Source: Amoebophrya sp. A120 (lineage: Eukaryota; Sar; Dinophyceae; Syndiniales; Amoebophryaceae). Taken from it: a stretch of 64,000 nt of DNA. A program made the position numbers and the translations under genes. Shown here one piece after another: positions 59,601 through 64,000 of the stretch (within the stretch, counting starts at the first letter, position 1; each line of letters starts with the position of its first letter). Location: assembly GCA_905178155.1 (NCBI GenBank), contig CAJINV010000001.1, positions 12,832,635 through 12,896,634 of the forward strand, written 5' to 3'. The notes below the pieces were generated by a model. It worked only from the letters and a program-made list of their open reading frames with translations. It did not search any database and had not been told where the DNA came from.

Positions 59601-62600
59601 ACGCCAACATCGGTGATGGTGTGTCCCTCCATTTTTAGCGGAGAGGTGTTGGGTTCCGGCCACACGACGTGCGGCCAGAGTTTTAGCCTGGAGAGAAGCC
59701 CGAGCGAAAAGTCGTTCCACACCACATCGTTGGCCAGTATGGCCCCCTTGACGCTGTCCGTCCCAGTAACCTGACCCTTCTTCTCTTCGAGTAGTCTCAT
59801 CAGCGGAATGCCATTCACTGTGCGGAGACGCGAAGAAATTTCGGAAACCGCTGACAGCAGCAGATTAGCGCCCCGATTGCTGGTGTGATAGCGTTGTTTT
59901 GTGGTCACGACTCTATCGATTTTTGACAATTATGGTCTCGCGTACAACTGAGAAGACCATCCCCCTTTTTATTTTTTTTTGTTCATCTTGCAGCTGCATC
60001 GATCGATTCTGATACTTGTTTGGTTATGTTCATCTGCAGATGCCGATGTGGATCACTCCTTCATGAGGAGAAAGTTGTAGTACCAGGTGTTGAATCAGGA
60101 GCTGCGATCCATCGAATTCGAAAGACGCTTACCTAAGAATATGGAAAACTCAAAACCGCTGTATTGGTATTTAATGAAGCAGTATCATGTACCTGAGCTT
60201 CAAATTCACGAAGTCCAGATTTTCCAGTGATGGCAGCGCGAGCAGGGCGTCGCAAATGTAAGCCAAGGTTGAATCGGATACCGCGTGATCCTTCACCTGG
60301 ATACTGGTAAGCTCGGGAAAGTTGGTCGACGTTACCAGGGACGCAAACAAGTAGCCGTCTCCCTCGTCTAGCGTGACGTATTCGCTGGCGAAGGCCGTGG
60401 CGCAGTAGATGTTGTTGCTTTCGTTCTCTTTCTGCTCTTCCTCCGCCAGTTGGGGCACCGGAATGCCGTGGTGATCGAACTTCAACTCTCGCATCGTGGT
60501 ATGCAGGGCAAAAATCGTTGTATCGTTGAGGTTGCCGTACTACCCTTTTTTCTTTGTCACCAATAAAAATACGCTAGTACCAACTACAGAGACAAGACCA
60601 TACATCATCTTCATGGTCATGGTGTCACACACGAGCTTCAAAAAGTTCAGGCACTGCCTCTCCTGCGTGGAGGCTTTCTAGGATCACGTTCACGATGTAA
60701 GTTGTATCATATTTTCATGTCAAAAACTTACTCCACGTATGTACACCCTCTACGATACCTTTTTTTCCCACAATATTTCTGCGCGTCGTCGACCACGACG
60801 GGAATCTGGTTCAGTGTGAGCAAAGTGTTGTTCTTCTCGAGCAGACTGATGATGTACAAACAGTCCTGCTTGTCCAATCCGTTCCCCCTCAGGTCCAAGG
60901 ATGCTATTGTGGGGCTGGACAATAGCGACTCCAGGCACACGCGGAGAAAATCACTGCTGAAACTCTTGTATGAATTGCAAAAAGATCTTTGGTCACAGTC
61001 GCCTGACAGAAAGATGGAAGAGCAATACATATACGATCTTAACTTTAAATTGGTTGAGACGAGGATGGTTGTGATCGAGATTGTCTCTTGTCCTTGAACT
61101 ATAAAGCTCGCTTGTACTTCAACACCTTGCATGGTTATTGAGCTTCTCGCTCCTCATCCCGTACAAACGAAACTTCTCACCTCAACATCATGGCAGAATT
61201 ACTTACTGCATCAACTTACTGTCAATGTATGTCATCCTGCCCGCAAGATCATGACGACGACCACATGCTTTAACATTTTTTTTCCCGTAGCTGGCTCGAG
61301 CTCGTTGCTTTCTGCAGGACGGACTCGGTGCCGAGCTTGGTGCCCACCGGGTCCCAGTGAAATTGCTCTACCTCGTTGGGGTCTATTTCCAGGGCGGAGA
61401 ACCCGGGTAGGTCCGTAAGCTTCTCCATCCCGCCGCCGGGCGCGTCGTTTTCGAGGTACTGTCCCGGACGAAATTTGCATCGCGGCTTCGCCCAGAGCGC
61501 TCGGCTGGTGTTCGGCCACTCGTCGCACCGCAGATTGCCGATCAGTTGCTTCAGGTTGACTTGGCAGAGCGACACTTCCCGCAGCTGCAGGGTGGTGTCC
61601 AGCGTGGGCAGCTCAAACGCGAGCGGGGTGTGCCCGCCAAGGTCGTCGGGGTAGAACTGCCCCCCTTCCCACTTGCCCCCGCTGGCTTCGGGGTAGTAGT
61701 ACTCTTTCGGCGTGGTTACGCAAGGGATGTAGACCTGGGGCGCGTAGGTGTCGTTTTTGGCCCACCCGTCCACCAGAACCGCGCCCAGGGCGTTTGCGAA
61801 GTCGGTGAGCGTCATAGCCACCAGGGCGTTTTTCGGGACCTGGCCCACCGCGCTCGTCATCACCTCGAAGCTCTTCGAGGCCGCGGAGCTGATGCCCTGT
61901 TATCAAAAGGAAAAATCCCCCCTCCCCATATCGAAACGAAGTTTCTGATGCTGGATTTGCGTACCCAAATCAGATCTGTCTTGCTGGCGAGGACTGCAGG
62001 CGCCTGCCAAGCCTGAGTAGAGAGCTTTTGGCCTAGGCGCTTAGCATGAGAAACGTCTACGCTGTAGGCCCAACAGCATGACAAACCGCCTGCATAGTGC
62101 GGCAGAGCCTGCGGCGTTGTCTTCTTGCAAGACAGACTTGATTTGGGGTCTCAAATCAGCAAGACAAATTTTCGGAAACATACCTTTTCGATATGGGGAG
62201 GGGGGATTTTTCCTCTCAATACCTGTTGCAGCTTCACCAGGGACGCCCGCTGCGCCTCGCTGAAGACCTTCGGAACCCGCCGCGTCTGGAGCCACTTGCG
62301 GTCCAGCCGTATTCGCTCCAGGTCCTGCTTGCTGTCGGGACTCTGGAAAACGTCCACCAGCGCGTCCAAAACCGTTTCCAGCCGTTCGAGCCCGAACTCG
62401 CGTAAGTTTGGCAGCAGCTTGGCGGCGCGGACCATTTCAACGGCGGTGTTCTGGCTGCGGAGCCGCAGGTTGTGCACGAAGGGAGGGATGTTTCGGTTCC
62501 CGTTGTTCTCCTGCAGGTAGGCCGCGATTGCCTGCTGCGTCTGCGCCACGCCGCTCGCTTTCTGGTCGAGGAAGTGCAGGTATGAGAGTGCACAATTCCC

Positions 62601-63918
62601 CCTCCACCTCATTTGTATTGTATGAACAGCAACACAAGCAACAGCGGAAAAGGGACTTTTTCATGACAAATCTGTATGCGGATTGTAGTAGTATCTATTT
62701 GAGGTTCCAAAATTTGTCGCGCTAACAGTGCCTACGAGCAAGGTGTCGTGCTCGTGTGAGTTTGGTATTTTGCATTACAAATGAGGGCGAGGGGGACTTG
62801 TGCACTTTCATAGCAGGTCAATGTCGTATACCAGCTTGTCCACGAGCCGAAAGCAGTCAAAGACGAAGGGGATCTTCAAGTCTTTTCTGCCGCAGGTCAG
62901 GGACAGCATCAGCAAGGAGTTTTCATCATCCTGCCCGCCGCCGAGCTGGCACACCACGCCCGGGCAACATTCCAGAAGCTGTTTTCAGTTTATTAGTGCC
63001 AGCATTTGGATTCATTTGTACGACTACTAGCATAGCAAATGGCACTAGCCAACCTTTCGCGTTCTCAGACCACAGGAACATGCCCACAGTAAAAAAATTT
63101 CTGCGCCCCATTTCCAGTGATTTTAATTCATTCGTACCGAAAAAGTGAGAATTCGCCTGTGAAGATTTGGCTCTTAGTCAGAACTTGTTACCAACAAAAG
63201 TGCGCGCTCGGCACTATCGGAGTCGTAGTTTTTGAGTTTGACGTTTCCGAAGACTTGCAGGGTTGGTATTTCCGCGAGAAAGTTCTGCAGCACCTGCCAG
63301 TGTTTTCTATGGGGTCCGAGCTTGTCTTTAATCCAGGTGGGCAACCGTCCGTCGTTACTCCAATCCGGCGGCACCTCCGTGATGGTTGCGGCCGCGTAGC
63401 CGGGCAGCCTCAGATCCAGCAGCGACTTCGACGTTCTGAGATGACGCATTATTTGCACCGCTAGCCCGTCCATACCCGGCGGAATGGCGAGTTGCACCTG
63501 AAAATGTAAATCAAACAAAGCAATAAGAATAAGCAGGAAGTTGCAATTCAAATTCTACTGCGTATTAGATGAAGCTGCCGCTTGAGGAATGTTCTGTCCT
63601 GTAGCCCTCGCAAACTTATAATTTTAGAACGGCTCGTCCCAATGTAACAATAAATGAAAAGCAGGGAGCATGAATTCCGATGGATGTAGTTGCTATAAGT
63701 ACTTTCGTAAGAATGTGGCGGCACTCGTGAAGACAATTGTTCAGCGCCGGACAGAAGCTAACTGGGTAGGCGGTAACCGCTGGAAATTCGTTGGTGAAGG
63801 TCGTCTTGGCAGCTCCATACTTGAAATCCGTTTTACTCGCGGGGCAGATCACCGCGAGCAGCCAAAAATAGAGGGCAATCTCGGACTTCACAGGGCTGGC
63901 AAATATGCGGTCGACAAG
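56608..63918 (-). CDS. Large leucine-rich-repeat protein with three introners, 5' end off the window
   Basis: LRR proteins of the RNI type bind proteins; the specific role is unknown. Exons recognised: 63918-63703, 63497-63192, 62978-62818, [N], 62580-62227, [M], 61900 to about 61310, 60956-60759, about 60485-60193, 59879-59557, 59265-58701, 58555-58396, [L], 58150 to about 57850, about 57590-57408, 57163-56608. LRR-type blocks: LRTSKSLLDLRLPG; LLPNLREFGLERLE; SPTIASLDLRGNGLDKQD; FPELTSIQVKDHAVSDSTL; LQELNLSRNPSLTDAAV; LASLTHLNLAFNNLGDSG; LPRLSSLNLSENNITESG; TIQFLCLSNNEIAF. Several joints are GT-AG in phase (GTACTT, GTAACA, GTACAT, GTACAG, GTACAA). Those at about 60957-61310, 59266-59556 and 57591-57849 do not resolve to GT-AG in frame. 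The window may hold two adjacent LRR genes, but no start or stop between exons shows this. Confidence 0.6.
58151..58390 (-). mobile_element. Introner L (240 bp) in the LRR gene
   Basis: Plus-strand ends TATGGAGTTCTCAAATGTTA and the inverted match ending TTGAGAACGCCATA. Flanking repeat TCCAT at 58146-58150 and 58391-58395. Removal with one copy gives NQEEM-DTVVKAV in frame. Neither GT nor AG is possible at its ends. Sister of D. Confidence 0.9.
61901..62221 (-). mobile_element. Introner M (321 bp) in the LRR gene
   Basis: GGAAAAATCCCCCCTCCCCATATCGAAA sits inverted near both ends, inside outer ends TATCAAAA and TATTGAGA. Flanking repeat CCTGT at 61896-61900 and 62222-62226. Removal with one copy gives LVKLQQ-GISSAAS in frame. 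No relative of this terminal type elsewhere in the window; the interior keeps the shared GCATGACAAA-type motif. Confidence 0.9.
62581..62812 (-). mobile_element. Introner N (232 bp) in the LRR gene
   Basis: Plus strand begins TATGAGAGTGCACAATTCC and ends ACTTGTGCACTTTCATA. Flanking repeat GCAGG at 62576-62580 and 62813-62817. Removal with one copy gives VYDIDL-HFLDQK in frame. No register allows GT-AG, so this is a clear non-canonical excision. Family of C. Confidence 0.9.
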
Positions 63919-64000
63919 CTATCAACATGAAAAAATCTACATCACCTCATCGCCGTTCGCCTTCGCGGTTTATTTTCAGTGTCCTCATTGACATCAAGTA

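Noticed and set aside
1-64000. tRNA, rRNA or snRNA genes
   Set aside because: No cloverleaf or rRNA-like segment was recognised by eye; a covariance-model scan would be needed to exclude small ones.

Overview
This window looks like nuclear DNA of a dinoflagellate-lineage protist, most like the parasitic syndinians (Amoebophrya-type). Seen directly: every gene I can support (18 or so) lies head-to-tail on the minus strand over 64 kb; nearly all are split by short introns; many 5' splice sites begin GTAC; several introns fit neither GT-AG nor one another; and the proteins are eukaryotic (PKA regulatory subunit, CK2 beta, TTI1-like, neuroguidin/LCP5-like, synapsin-like, tropomodulin-like). One-way gene arrays are a known dinoflagellate trait, and non-canonical introns and introner elements are known from Amoebophrya genomes. 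The species assignment is inference.

Layout, with the minus-strand genes read from the left edge: a PKA-R-type cyclic-nucleotide-binding protein (366-3649); a long ankyrin-repeat protein (4864-10141); a non-coding tract packed with short palindromes (10.86-11.83 kb); a probable mitochondrial membrane protein (12274-13160); an intronless 2055-residue TTI1-like HEAT protein (13595-19762); a protein with four WWE domains and a terminal J-like domain (20640-23839); a two-TM protein (24366-25760); an SGNH-like protein with a zinc-binding N-terminus (26560-28439); a neuroguidin/LCP5-like protein (29297-30620); a Cys-rich protein (31364-32320); CK2 beta (33058-34841); a small Cys-rich protein (36712-36978); an unknown MG-start protein (37823-39154); a synapsin-like ATP-grasp protein (40233-43422); a tropomodulin-like LRR protein (44851-47963); an armadillo-like protein (49664-53521); a CH-domain protein (53584-54915); and a large LRR protein running off the right edge (56608->63918).

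The most striking content is a set of 14 insertions, 142-610 bp, sitting inside coding exons of seven of these genes. Each has long terminal inverted repeats starting TAT and ending ATA, and each is flanked by a 5-bp direct repeat (12 perfect, 2 with one mismatch). Removing the element plus one copy of the 5-bp repeat restores the reading frame and often a recognisable domain. Only two of the 14 could be removed by a GT-AG intron that keeps the frame. They fall into about four to six terminal-repeat families, with members of one family in unrelated genes, so they look like recently mobile, DNA-transposon-like introners excised at non-canonical boundaries. No transposase gene is seen here.

Exon limits below were worked out by hand from frame, splice motifs and domain continuity. 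Where the phases add up over a whole gene (PKA-R 716 codons, CK2 beta 268 codons including stop) they are more secure; unresolved joints are stated.
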